Source: Gracilimonas halophila
Lineage (GTDB): Bacteria; Bacteroidota; Rhodothermia; Balneolales; Balneolaceae
Assembly: GCF_042684365.1 (NCBI RefSeq)
Contig: NZ_JBHULI010000003.1
Coordinates: 124,001-188,000, forward strand
Direction of reading: 5' to 3'
Length of the DNA: 64,000 bases
The translations under genes were made by a program, and so were the position numbers. This document shows positions 43,308 through 52,097 of the stretch, one piece after another; the stretch's first letter is position 1; each line of letters starts with the position of its first letter. The notes under the pieces are model-generated. The model worked only from the letters and a program-made list of their open reading frames with translations, was not told the origin of the DNA and did not search any database.

Positions 43308-45113
43308 TTGGATAAGAATACAGCCACCGGATTTGTTTTAATTTTTTTCCTGATGCTGGGATGGTTTTATTTTACCATGCCTTCCGAAGAACAATTAGCA
43401 CAACAACGGCAGGAACAAGCTCTTCAGGATAGCCTTGCACGTATTGAACAAAATCAGCAGGATTCTTTAGATCAACTTGATGAAGCTGAGGCTGAAGAAG
43501 AGGAGCGGAGCGAGCCATCCATAAGTGAAGATGTGGATGATGTACCTGAAGTAAGAGGGTTATTCGCAAACAGTCCGGTTTCTGAACAAACTGAAATTGA
43601 GGTCACAACCCCTCTTTACACCGTTACGTTTACAAATCGCGGTGCAGGTCCAAGTTCTTTTCTACTAAATCAATACAACACCTGGGATGGCCGGCCGGTT
43701 CAGCTTATTGATGATACCACACGATCGGCGTACAATATTGGATTCTTATCCACTGAAAATTACAATGTAGAAACTCAAAACATTCTATTCCGTCAAGTTA
43801 CGCAGGGGAATTCCATTAATATTGCTTCCGGTGAACAACGGGAAGTCCGCTATGAGTTGGAGCTTGAGGATGGCCGTGAAGTTATCATCACCTATTTATT
43901 GAATGGTAATAACTACGAAATTGATGTTGATGTCCAGTTTTCAGGACTTCAGGATTATGTGATTGGCGGTGATGTTGATTTTGGCTGGACCGCACCTCTG
44001 AATTTCACCGAAAAGGATCCTACACAGGATGCACTTGAAACGGCTGCCTATGTATATGCCGGCGGTGAACTCGAAAAATTTAAGCTGGATGAAGCCGGAC
44101 GTAACGAAACTACGATCAATGGTAACATTGATTGGGTTGCTACTAAAACTAAATTCTTTACACAGCTGATCAAGCCATTATCCCAAACAGATGCTGCATT
44201 ACTTACAGGAGAAGTTACGGGGGCTATTGATAATCAGAATACAGATCACAGATATACATCTTCTATCAGAACAAACCTTGATGATCAGGGTAGCACCTCT
44301 TTTCGACTCTATCTTGGACCTTTAAAATATCGTGAAGTTACCAAAGTGGACGAGCATGCCTATGATATGGTTGATGTGGGTTGGAGCTGGTTACGCTGGT
44401 TCTCCGATCCTTTTGTTCGCTGGATGGTGATCCCATTCTTTGAATTTATGTCACGATTCACTGCTAATTATGGGATCATTATTATTGTATTTGCTTCTTT
44501 GGTGAAACTGGTGCTGTCTCCTCTTACTTACAAGAGTTACAAAAGTATGGCGGCGATGGGTGAGCTTCAGCCTCAAATGAAAGAGATACAGGAGAAGTAC
44601 AAAGACAATCCGCAGAAGCAGCAAAAAGCGACCATGGATCTGTATCGGAAGAACAAGGTAAATCCGCTCGGTGGTTGTTTACCCAATCTATTACAGTTCC
44701 CGATCCTCATCACTTTATGGCGCTATTTTCAGAATTCAATTCAGATCCGCCAGGAAGAATTTCTATGGGCGGGTGACTTATCGGCACCTGATTATATACT
44801 GAATCTTCCATTCGAGATTCCATTTTTGGGTGACCAGATCGCAGGCTTTGTATTATTGATGACGGCTGCTATGATGGTACAAAGTAAACTTACCGGCGGA
44901 ATGAGCGGCGGTGGCGGAAGCAGCCCTATGGCAGGACAGATGAAAGTGCTTCAGTACATTTTCCCGGTCATGTTGTTGTTCATTTTTAACAACTTTGCAG
45001 CAGGACTGAGTTTGTACTACCTCATATTCAATGTGCTTTCCATTATACAGCAGTTCTTCATCAAGCGCAGTTTGCATGGAGATAAAGACGGGAAAGAAGT
45101 AGCTAAAGCTTAA
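43308..45113 (+). CDS. yidC: Membrane protein insertase YidC
   Basis: Inserts and folds inner-membrane proteins with or without Sec. It starts at TTG 43308 (MDKNTATGFVLIFFLMLGWF is the standard N-terminal helix). A long periplasmic beta domain (about 30-350) follows, after an acidic Gln/Glu-rich linker. The conserved 60KD_IMP core is at 365-580: IIIVFASLVKLVLSPLTYKSYKSM with its Arg/Lys-rich loop (QPQMKEIQEKYKDNPQKQQKA), NPLGGCLPNLLQFPILITLW, and the final helices. 601 residues. It follows rnpA by 12 bp. Confidence 0.97.
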   Translation: MDKNTATGFVLIFFLMLGWFYFTMPSEEQLAQQRQEQALQDSLARIEQNQQDSLDQLDEAEAEEEERSEPSISEDVDDVPEVRGLFANSPVSEQTEIEVTTPLYTVTFTNRGAGPSSFLLNQYNTWDGRPVQLIDDTTRSAYNIGFLSTENYNVETQNILFRQVTQGNSINIASGEQREVRYELELEDGREVIITYLLNGNNYEIDVDVQFSGLQDYVIGGDVDFGWTAPLNFTEKDPTQDALETAAYVYAGGELEKFKLDEAGRNETTINGNIDWVATKTKFFTQLIKPLSQTDAALLTGEVTGAIDNQNTDHRYTSSIRTNLDDQGSTSFRLYLGPLKYREVTKVDEHAYDMVDVGWSWLRWFSDPFVRWMVIPFFEFMSRFTANYGIIIIVFASLVKLVLSPLTYKSYKSMAAMGELQPQMKEIQEKYKDNPQKQQKATMDLYRKNKVNPLGGCLPNLLQFPILITLWRYFQNSIQIRQEEFLWAGDLSAPDYILNLPFEIPFLGDQIAGFVLLMTAAMMVQSKLTGGMSGGGGSSPMAGQMKVLQYIFPVMLLFIFNNFAAGLSLYYLIFNVLSIIQQFFIKRSLHGDKDGKEVAKA

Positions 45114-45133
45114 GTTTTACGATTTGAAGTTAT

Positions 45134-46087
45134 GTGTTAACTTACCCGTTCACGCATAACTTCAAGATCATTTTGCTCAGTAAAGCCCTATCACACTTTC
45201 CTCAATTTCAATTCCGGGACGGAGAAAAACGTCTTCGGAATCCTATTCTTAAAAAGACATTTGTAAATCTGCCCGAGGAAAGGGTGCGCCTCAAACTCAT
45301 CGACTTTCTTACGATGGAGGCAGGAATTTCGAATTCACGCATTTCTTTTGAAAGTCCGGTTGACCTGCCCGGAGACAAGTCCAAATCCCGAACGGATATC
45401 ATTTGCTATGATAAGGACTTTAAGCCGCTTCTTTTGGCAGAATGTAAAGCTCCGGACATTAAACTTGATGAAAAAGCTGCTATTCAGGTGGCAAGATACA
45501 ATCAAAAAATAGGAGCACCTTTTGTATTGGTAAGCAATGGAGTTTTAGATTTTTGGTTTAAAATTGAAGGGCCACAGATCATTCCGCAAGAGGAAATACC
45601 CAAACCTTTCACCCCAGATAATCAAGTTCAGAAAACACTTATGTATTGGCAGGAGCGGGCGTTTATTGGGGAAAAATTGGAGAATGAAGCATTAGCATTT
45701 GCTACAACTTCTTGCAGGAAACTTTTTGGTGATCCGCATCAACCCATAAAATTTTTGAACTTTGAGGGATTTCCGAAAGAGTTTGCTCTCAGTCACTATT
45801 ACCGAATTTTTGGGATAGGGGAAGGTGTAAAAATTGGAGTCAGTATAGCTGCCAATTCTAATGGTGGTACCAGATTGAATGTTGTGCTGAATGAGGGAGG
45901 AGCAAATACTGCTTTCTTAACAACTTCCCTGGAACGGCTTGCGGAACAAAAAAATAAGAGCACGGAAATACATTCATCCAGTGGTAGATCGGAAGTTGAA
46001 TTAGCCAATGAAACCGGCTTCGGTCTCGACATAAATATCGAGGATCTGGTGGAAGAATTTTACCGCCTGTTGCTTCAATATTCCTAA
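45134..46087 (+). CDS. Orphan type I restriction HsdR N-terminal-like nuclease-domain protein
   Basis: Residues ~20-165 match the HSDR_N_2-type domain common in Bacteroidota: FPQFQFRDGEKRLRNPILKK, then SRTDIICYDKDFKPLLLAECKAP, where Asp and Glu-x-Lys form a PD-(D/E)xK site, then QVARYNQKIGAPFVLVSNG. Residues ~200-317 are an extra part (FPKEFALSHYYRIFGIGEGV, NGGTRLNVVLNEGGANTAFL) I do not recognise. No helicase, HsdM or HsdS is nearby, so it is not a restriction system. The GTG start at 45134 is uncertain; homology begins about 20 residues later. It follows yidC by 20 bp. Confidence 0.8.
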   Translation: MLTYPFTHNFKIILLSKALSHFPQFQFRDGEKRLRNPILKKTFVNLPEERVRLKLIDFLTMEAGISNSRISFESPVDLPGDKSKSRTDIICYDKDFKPLLLAECKAPDIKLDEKAAIQVARYNQKIGAPFVLVSNGVLDFWFKIEGPQIIPQEEIPKPFTPDNQVQKTLMYWQERAFIGEKLENEALAFATTSCRKLFGDPHQPIKFLNFEGFPKEFALSHYYRIFGIGEGVKIGVSIAANSNGGTRLNVVLNEGGANTAFLTTSLERLAEQKNKSTEIHSSSGRSEVELANETGFGLDINIEDLVEEFYRLLLQYS

Positions 46088-46166
46088 GCCGTTTGGTCGA
46101 TATTCATTGGGTATTTCTGTATCCTTCAGGTCCTAAAAATCATTCCCAACCATTTATAAAAGACCA

Positions 46167-47504
46167 ATGATGCATCAAAAACACCGCGAAAAGCTATTCT
46201 CACTATTTGATGACGGACAACAAGGTGCCGTTTTTATTCAGGGTTCTGAGATCCTGTATCGAAATGAAACGGATTACGAATACCCTTTTCGTCAGGAGTC
46301 CAATTTCTGGTATTTAACGGGTGTGAATGAGCCGGAATGTGCGTTGATTCTCGACTTAAAGACGGAAGAATATCATCTTTTTGTTCCTAAAAGAGATGCT
46401 CAATTTGCAGTGTGGCACGGGTATGTGAAATCACAGGAAGCATGGCAGGAGCAGTATAAGCCGGATCATCTGCATTATACCAATGAAATATTGACGGTGA
46501 TGAATGAGATCAAACCGGATAAGGTGTATTGTCTGAATGATCTCGATGCCGAGCTGATCGAAGACCTGGATCGTGGGTTTGAAGCCGATATCGAAACCCT
46601 TCAGGATGCACTTACTTACTGCCGTGTCATAAAAACGGATGAAGAGCTGGAATACATGCGTAAGTCAGCTAAGGTAAACAATCTGGCTCATACTGAGGTG
46701 ATGAAAGCCATTAAACCCGGGATGTATGAATATGAACTAAAGGCTTTGTTTACCAAGATCCAGTACGAACATGGGTTACAGCAAGATGCCTATAATGGGA
46801 TCTTCGCCGGTGGGAAAAACGGCGCTATCCTTCACTATGTAGAAAACACAAGTCAGATTAAAGATGGAGTCCTGTTTTTATTGGATGCCGGACATGAGTA
46901 TCAAGGCTACGCTTCCGATATCACCCGAACCTATCCTGCCAACGGGAAATTTACTGATCTGCAGGCCGGCGTATATGATGCGGTTTTGAATGCACTTAAC
47001 AGTACGATAGAGAAAGTGGAAACGGGTGTGAAGATGGAAGACCTGCATATGCAGGCTGCCCGAACCATGATGGAAGGGCTAAAAGATGTCGGAATTGTAA
47101 AAGGTTCAGTGGATGACATGATGGAGAACGACATTTTTGCTCTGTTCTTCCCTCATGGATTGGGACACTTTTTGGGACTGGATACACATGATGTTGGAGG
47201 TTACCCGAAAGGAGTGGAGCGTATCGACCGTCCGGGAATTAAGTTTCTGCGAGTTCGCCGCGACCTTCAGCCGGGAATGGTCATCACTATTGAGCCGGGT
47301 GTTTATTTCATCCCTGCATTGTTGATCCCGGCACTCGAAGACGATATGCAATCAAAATTCCTGAATGCCGATAAGATCACGAAGATGTACGAATTCGGAG
47401 GAATTAGAATTGAAGATAATATTGTGGTCACGGATGAGGGGTATGAAAATCTAACAGATGTACCTAAGGAAAGAGACGAGATCGAGAAATTGATCAGTGG
47501 GTGA
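46167..47504 (+). CDS. Xaa-Pro aminopeptidase (aminopeptidase P family)
   Basis: Removes N-terminal residues before proline. The N-terminal creatinase-like domain (1-~165, FRQESNFWYLTGVNEPECALIL) precedes the pita-bread metallopeptidase domain: LFLLDAGHEYQGYASDITRTYP (two Asp ligands), FFPHGLGHFLGLDTHDVGG (His), MVITIEPGVYF (Glu) and GGIRIEDNIVV (Glu). The 445 residues match PepP. Two ATGs at 46167 and 46170 are equally possible. No signal peptide; cytoplasmic. Confidence 0.94.
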   Translation: MMHQKHREKLFSLFDDGQQGAVFIQGSEILYRNETDYEYPFRQESNFWYLTGVNEPECALILDLKTEEYHLFVPKRDAQFAVWHGYVKSQEAWQEQYKPDHLHYTNEILTVMNEIKPDKVYCLNDLDAELIEDLDRGFEADIETLQDALTYCRVIKTDEELEYMRKSAKVNNLAHTEVMKAIKPGMYEYELKALFTKIQYEHGLQQDAYNGIFAGGKNGAILHYVENTSQIKDGVLFLLDAGHEYQGYASDITRTYPANGKFTDLQAGVYDAVLNALNSTIEKVETGVKMEDLHMQAARTMMEGLKDVGIVKGSVDDMMENDIFALFFPHGLGHFLGLDTHDVGGYPKGVERIDRPGIKFLRVRRDLQPGMVITIEPGVYFIPALLIPALEDDMQSKFLNADKITKMYEFGGIRIEDNIVVTDEGYENLTDVPKERDEIEKLISG

Positions 47505-47618
47505 CCAAACTTATTATCGGATATATTGGTTACATATATAAATCAAAGTGTAACTTTGTGGAAGAACCTCAAATCGATTACACGATTAACGAATAACGCA
47601 ACAAACGAATAACGAACA

Positions 47619-48869
47619 TTGGCACGAAAGAAATTCGATATCCCTGAAATGTATCAGTCGCCAATAATCCGAAAGGTGAAAGAGGCTACCAAGATCATTG
47701 ATCCGATGAAAAAGGACCTTGAGCCCACGCTGCTCGATTTTGGTCCGGTGCATTTCTATATTCCCCGTTTTTTCGGATTCTGCTACGGTGTAGAAAATGC
47801 AATCGATATTGCCTACCGAACAGTCACTGAAAACCCGGATAAGAATATTTATCTGCTCAGTGAGATGATTCACAACCCCACTGTGAATGAAGATCTTCAG
47901 AAAAAAGGAGTTAAGTTTTTATTTGATACGGATGGCACTGAACGCATTCCCATCTCATCTCTGAATTCAGATGATATCGTTATCGTGCCCGCATTTGGAA
48001 CAACATTGGAAATTCAGGAGCGGCTTAAAGAAGTAGGTATCGATCCCTATCAATACAATACCACCTGCCCTTTTGTGGAGAAGGTTTGGAAGCGGGGGAA
48101 GCAACTTGGTAAGAAAGATTACAGTTTAGTAGTTCATGGAAAGCATCAGCATGAAGAAACACGTGCAACTTTTTCTCACAGTGCCGATCATTCTGAAGTG
48201 GTGGTAGTTCTAAATCCCGAGGAAGCGCGGATTCTTGCTGATATCCTTATAGAGGAAAGACCACTTTCAGATTTCGAAAAATATTTTGGCCATAAAGCTA
48301 CTCCGCGATTCAATCCGTTGGAGGATATGGTACGATTTGGGGTTATTAATCAAACTACTATGCTGGCTACTGAAACTCAGGAAGTGATGGAGATTCTCCG
48401 TGAGGCTGCAATCATAAGATATGGTGAGGCAGATATCCTTGACCACTTTGCTGACACCACAGACACCTTGTGTTACGCTACCAATGAGAATCAATCGGCA
48501 ACACTGGCTTTAGCTGAGACCGATGCAGATCTCGCGTTGGTTGTAGGGGGTTACAATTCATCAAATACCATGCATCTGGTTGAGATCCTTGAGCATAAAT
48601 TTCCAACCTATCACGTTCGGGATAAAGGAGAGCTTTCTAAGGATAAGATCAACCATTTCGATCAATGGGATAAAGCGATGAAGGAAACAGAGAACTGGTT
48701 GTCAGGCTCAGAAAAGCCATTAAAAATTGCCCTCACTTCCGGGGCTTCTTGTCCTGATATTTTAGTGGATGAGGTATTACTTCAGATATTGGAATATTTT
48801 GAGGGAACCAAAGATGTTGATGAAGTCATTGCTCCATTTGAGGAGAAATTAGAAACGGAAGAAGCGTAG
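47619..48869 (+). CDS. ispH: 4-hydroxy-3-methylbut-2-enyl diphosphate reductase (long form)
   Basis: Last enzyme of the MEP isoprenoid pathway, giving IPP and DMAPP with a 4Fe-4S cluster. The three cluster cysteines are seen in RFFGFCYGVENAI, YNTTCPFVEKVWKRG and ALTSGASCPDIL, and VGGYNSSNTMHL is a substrate-binding stretch. At 416 residues it is the long type known from cyanobacteria and Bacteroidota relatives rather than the ~310-residue E. coli type. The TTG at 47619 is the likely start; an ATG 11 codons on is an alternative. Confidence 0.94.
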   Translation: MARKKFDIPEMYQSPIIRKVKEATKIIDPMKKDLEPTLLDFGPVHFYIPRFFGFCYGVENAIDIAYRTVTENPDKNIYLLSEMIHNPTVNEDLQKKGVKFLFDTDGTERIPISSLNSDDIVIVPAFGTTLEIQERLKEVGIDPYQYNTTCPFVEKVWKRGKQLGKKDYSLVVHGKHQHEETRATFSHSADHSEVVVVLNPEEARILADILIEERPLSDFEKYFGHKATPRFNPLEDMVRFGVINQTTMLATETQEVMEILREAAIIRYGEADILDHFADTTDTLCYATNENQSATLALAETDADLALVVGGYNSSNTMHLVEILEHKFPTYHVRDKGELSKDKINHFDQWDKAMKETENWLSGSEKPLKIALTSGASCPDILVDEVLLQILEYFEGTKDVDEVIAPFEEKLETEEA

Positions 48870-48880
48870 ATTTTAAAACC

Positions 48881-48940
48881 GTTAATCGTTATTTGTTAAT
48901 TGAGGTGCTTTTAACACGATTAACGAATCAACAAATAACA
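48881..48940. repeat. Inverted repeat after ispH sharing a 14-bp direct repeat with the ispH upstream region
   Basis: GTTATTTGTTAATT near 48888-48901 is nearly complementary to the ATCAACAAATAAC segment ending at 48939. The 14-mer CACGATTAACGAAT at 48915-48928 also occurs at 47581-47594, just before ispH, followed in both places by A/C-rich AACAAA... sequence. So ispH is bracketed by related AT-rich repeats. Confidence 0.45.
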
Positions 48941-48945
48941 AGACC

Positions 48946-49365
48946 ATGTGGATACAAAAAGAGATCAAGCTTACCCCCAAGTCAAGAGGATACCACATAG
49001 TTACCGATGAGATTCTTCGCGAAATTCCGAAGATCAAAGACATCAAAACCGGTATTGCACACATTTTAATTAAACATACCAGTGCCGGATTGACGATCAA
49101 CGAAAATGCAGACCCTTCGGTACGCAGAGATTTTGAATCACACTTCAACCGGGCAGTTCCTGAAGACACTTCCCTTTACGAGCATACTTTAGAGGGAACC
49201 GACGACATGACTTCTCACATTAAAAGCTCGCTGCTTGGCTCATCAATTTCCATTCCTATCACAAATGGTAGTTTCAACCTGGGTACCTGGCAAGGAATCT
49301 ATTTATGCGAGCATAGAAACCAGGGTGGGTCCAGAAAGCTGGTTGTTACGCTGAATGGGGAGTGA
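48946..49365 (+). CDS. YjbQ-family secondary thiamine-phosphate synthase enzyme (UPF0047)
   Basis: A 139-residue protein of the YjbQ family. Conserved parts are GIAHILIKHTSAGLTINENADPSV, DDMTSHIKSSLLGSSISIPI (possible metal-site His) and LGTWQGIYLCEHRN. Members have weak thiamine-phosphate synthase activity in complementation tests; the physiological role is unsure. It lies 76 bp after ispH and 3 bp from the convergent DUF2179 gene. Confidence 0.92.
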   Translation: MWIQKEIKLTPKSRGYHIVTDEILREIPKIKDIKTGIAHILIKHTSAGLTINENADPSVRRDFESHFNRAVPEDTSLYEHTLEGTDDMTSHIKSSLLGSSISIPITNGSFNLGTWQGIYLCEHRNQGGSRKLVVTLNGE

Positions 49366-49368
49366 ATA

Positions 49369-49944
49369 TTATAAACCCTTTCGAACTCTCAGCAATCGGT
49401 CAATCGGACTTCGGCTATCGGGGTCAACGAGATGATCGTGATGTTTATTCGAGTATTTCACGTCTTCTGTAGAGAAGAATGCCTCAGAGTCTATTTCCTT
49501 AACGATATCAAATACTTTATTAAGTTTCTTTCTTTTGAGTACTGTGAAGATCACTTTTACATCATTGAAACCACCTTTGGCATCCATGCTCGTTACTGCA
49601 ACTCCGGCTTCTTTAAGTGCTTCTATAATATCATGAGATTTTTGGAGGGTTATTATACGTACCAAAACGGTTCCAACTTTCATCTTGTCTTCAATATAAA
49701 GCCCTATAAAAGTACCTGCTGAGAATCCTGCTGCATAGGCAATGTAATTTACCCAGTGATCAAGGTTGGTAAGCAATTGTGCAACCACGATAACCCAGAT
49801 CAAGACTTCAAAAAATCCGAGTATCGCCGACTCCCATTTGTACCCACGCGAGACCATAGTAATTCGCAGTGTACCTAAAGAAACATCAGCGATCCGTGCA
49901 AAGAAAATCAATAAGGGTAATATATAAGCGGGAAATTCGGGCAT
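49369..49944 (-). CDS. DUF2179/UPF0316-family membrane protein
   Basis: A 191-residue protein with three or four N-terminal transmembrane helices (ILPLLIFFARIADVSLGTLRI; AILGFFEVLIWVIVVAQLL; ... YAAGFSAGTFIGLYIEDKM) and a C-terminal DUF2179 domain of ferredoxin-like, PII-related appearance (VRIITLQKSHDIIEALKEAGVAVTSMDAKGG, VIFTVLKRKKLNKVFDIV). Function unknown; the tail may bind a nucleotide ligand, by analogy only. It stands alone, upstream of the SRP RNA on the opposite strand. Confidence 0.88.
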   Translation of the reverse strand: MPEFPAYILPLLIFFARIADVSLGTLRITMVSRGYKWESAILGFFEVLIWVIVVAQLLTNLDHWVNYIAYAAGFSAGTFIGLYIEDKMKVGTVLVRIITLQKSHDIIEALKEAGVAVTSMDAKGGFNDVKVIFTVLKRKKLNKVFDIVKEIDSEAFFSTEDVKYSNKHHDHLVDPDSRSPIDRLLRVRKGL

Positions 49945-50076
49945 AGGAATAAATTTGAGTGAACTCCAAAGATATGAATATTGTGAACATCACCGAATAA
50001 TACTCACAACAATAATTCAGGCTTCTCAAAAAGATAAAAAAATAGATCCGGAAGGTATAAATACACCAAAAAAGGC

Positions 50077-50108
50077 TTGATAGTGGAGGGTAATAACCCT
50101 TATCTTTA
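50077..50108 (+). promoter_or_regulatory. Bacteroidota-type promoter of the SRP RNA
   Basis: TTG (50077-50079), 21-nt spacer, TATCTTTA (50101-50108), one mismatch from TAnnTTTG. The RNA begins 7 nt downstream at GGGCAAG, the expected start distance. Confidence 0.7.
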
Positions 50109-50114
50109 AGCCTT

Positions 50115-50212
50115 GGGCAAGTCCTATACAGCCAGCTCCCTTTGAACTCCGTCAGGGCAGGAATGCAGCAGCGGTAATTTGGTCGTAGCGGCGTGATATA
50201 GGTCGCTTGCCC
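50115..50212 (+). ncRNA. ffs: 4.5S / bacterial signal recognition particle RNA
   Basis: A 98-nt RNA whose ends pair (GGGCAAG with CTTGCCC). The apical helix 8 is diagnostic: CCGTCAGGGCAGGAATGCAG then CAGCGG, with a GGAA tetraloop closed by GCA/TGC, the symmetric loop, and the asymmetric AGCAGC bulge that binds Ffh. It targets membrane proteins with Ffh and FtsY. A T-rich run (ATTTTTTATTT) follows directly and can end transcription. The rest of the 49945-50300 gap holds its promoter and a strong hairpin at 50241. Confidence 0.93.
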
Positions 50213-50240
50213 ATTTTTTATTTATGGAAATTTTTCCAAT

Positions 50241-50277
50241 AAAAAACCCCGTACATGTTAAGTGTACGGGGTTTTTT
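50241..50277. terminator. Strong bidirectional intrinsic terminator
   Basis: AAAAAACCCCGTAC (50241-50254) and its exact complement (50264-50277) form a 14-bp hairpin with A- and T-runs at the feet. It lies between the SRP RNA (rightward) and the end of the DUF2911 gene (leftward), so it can serve both. Confidence 0.9.
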
Positions 50278-50300
50278 AAATTTAAGCAGGGGTAATATAG

Positions 50301-50849
50301 TTACATGGTTTCAATAGGAACCGGTACTCGGGTAGTTCCCCAGTGAAGGTTTAAATGAGCTTTAGTATCAGACAGCTCATTGAAGTAGATCTCGAACCAC
50401 TCCAGATTTGAGCCTTCACCAGGTTCAGCAGTAACACGAATGACGTCTTCTGCTTCATCATATTGCGTTCCCCAAGAAAGCTTTTCATTAAGAATGATCG
50501 TCCATTCGTCCATTCCAGGAATGGTATATAAAGAATAGGTTCCTGCCTCTACTCTTTTTCCTCCAAACATAACGTCATCAGAGAATGTTATGGCAGTAGA
50601 TTCATTAGCTCCGGTTCTCCATACACTCCCAATGGGAGCCAAAGGAGTGCCATCACCAAAATAACCCCGTTCTCTAAGAGCCGGGCGACCATAGGTTATG
50701 GTGACTTCAGTTGTACCTATAGTTTGACTAACTGCAGCATTAGGACTGGCTCTGTTACTGTCATTTCCTCGCTCTTGAGCAAAGGCTGATTCGGCCATAA
50801 AAAAGAAGGCCAGTATTGGTATAAAAAGATATTTTATTAGTTTTTTCAT
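50301..50849 (-). CDS. Exported DUF2911-family protein
   Basis: A 182-residue protein with a signal peptide (MKKLIKYLFIPILAFFFMAE, cleavage after AFA). The mature part is the DUF2911 domain: SQTIGTTEVTITYGRPALRER, APIGSVWRTGANESTAITFS, AGTYSLYTIPGMDEWTIILN and the C-terminal LNLHWGTTRVPVPI. The fold is a beta sandwich; function unknown. It follows the amidohydrolase gene by 21 bp on the same strand and probably shares its transcript. Confidence 0.92.
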   Translation of the reverse strand: MKKLIKYLFIPILAFFFMAESAFAQERGNDSNRASPNAAVSQTIGTTEVTITYGRPALRERGYFGDGTPLAPIGSVWRTGANESTAITFSDDVMFGGKRVEAGTYSLYTIPGMDEWTIILNEKLSWGTQYDEAEDVIRVTAEPGEGSNLEWFEIYFNELSDTKAHLNLHWGTTRVPVPIETM

Positions 50850-50870
50850 TGTACCGTTATTTAAAGGTCA

Positions 50871-51971
50871 TCAATTAGATTCAAACAAAGATTCATCAAT
50901 GCCCGGTATTATTTTCAGGGCATTTTTATAATACACTTTTTTTAACACTTCATCGGGAAGATCCAATCCATACATTTGCCAAAAAGCATGGCGTCTTCGA
51001 AAATAATCAAAATACTCGTCGTCACTTTCCAATATCCTGAAATAAGTATGAAATTCTACGGGCCGGTAGGTGTCTTTCCCAAATAACAAACGATCCTGGT
51101 ATTTGATAAAGAATTGCTTGGCAAATCTCGGCTGACGTCCAAGTTCAGCAATGATAGCAGCTGTCTCGGTATATACATTTGGAAATTCATCCAGATGATC
51201 ACCAAGTCGGGCAAGGTCATTAGCCATCCAGCCGAAGTGTGCATTTATGAAAGTTGTTTCAGGGTGCTTACGAAATACATTCCACTGTTCCTGCATCACT
51301 ACTTCCCAGCTGGGGTAGCGGGTTGAATCACCGCGGTGACGGTCAGGAAAGTTCTTCATTTCGAGCCAGCGTTCATTGGTATTATCGATCGGTTCCCAAA
51401 ATTCAGCTGGTTCTCCGGTGTGAATGAGAACAGGTATTCCCAGTTCTCCGGCTTTGGCCCAAACAGGATCAATGCGTGGGTCGTCCGTTTGCACCCGGTT
51501 TCCATTGGAATCCAAAACAGTAAGCCCCAGATTCTTGAATATCTTTATTCCGCGTGCGCCATTATCGTAATCTTCCTGAAGTTGAGCGACAGCTCTTTCG
51601 GTCCAGCCCGGCTCGTCAATTTCATCAAAGTCAATGTTGGCGAAAACTACGAACCGGCCTGGAGCTTGTTCCCGGGCAGCATCTACCATTTCTTTTAAAC
51701 TCTGACCGGATCGGCCGCTTAAATTCACCAATACTTTCATATTGAGGTCGTCCATCTCAGCAGTGGTTTCGGTAAGATCCATTGAAGCCATTCTCCAGAG
51801 GTGACTGTGAACATCTATAAATGGGAATTTTGCGGAAGTTACTTCCTCAGCAGGTACCACCAAGGTAGACTCAGGTTGATATTCCTCGAAAGTCATTGTG
51901 GTATCAGCTTCCTGAGCAAAAAGCATGTGTGTACATAGAGCGAAGAGTAGTAATAAGGATAATTTTTTCAT
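50871..51971 (-). CDS. Exported amidohydrolase family (COG2159-like) protein
   Basis: A 366-residue protein with a signal peptide (MKKLSLLLLFALCTHMLFAQ). The TIM-barrel metal-dependent hydrolase domain has FIDVHSHLWRMASMDLT (HxH), IPVLIHTGEPAEFW (His), TFINAHFGWMANDLARLG (His) and LLFGKDTYRP (Asp at the barrel end). Relatives include decarboxylases and lactonases; the substrate is not evident. It is the first gene of a two-gene unit with DUF2911. Confidence 0.88.
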   Translation of the reverse strand: MKKLSLLLLFALCTHMLFAQEADTTMTFEEYQPESTLVVPAEEVTSAKFPFIDVHSHLWRMASMDLTETTAEMDDLNMKVLVNLSGRSGQSLKEMVDAAREQAPGRFVVFANIDFDEIDEPGWTERAVAQLQEDYDNGARGIKIFKNLGLTVLDSNGNRVQTDDPRIDPVWAKAGELGIPVLIHTGEPAEFWEPIDNTNERWLEMKNFPDRHRGDSTRYPSWEVVMQEQWNVFRKHPETTFINAHFGWMANDLARLGDHLDEFPNVYTETAAIIAELGRQPRFAKQFFIKYQDRLLFGKDTYRPVEFHTYFRILESDDEYFDYFRRRHAFWQMYGLDLPDEVLKKVYYKNALKIIPGIDESLFESN

Positions 51972-52097
51972 ACCTGAGTATAATCAATAATTTTAAGCTG
52001 TGTGAATGTACAGAGGCTACAGCAATTGAAAAAGCCCTGCACAAAAAAGAATACAGGACTTAGGAATGACGTAAGCAATAAAATCAGAAAATTTGAC

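Noticed and set aside
45134..46087. A type I restriction-modification system
   Set aside because: Only an HsdR N-terminal-like domain is present; there is no helicase motor, HsdM or HsdS nearby.
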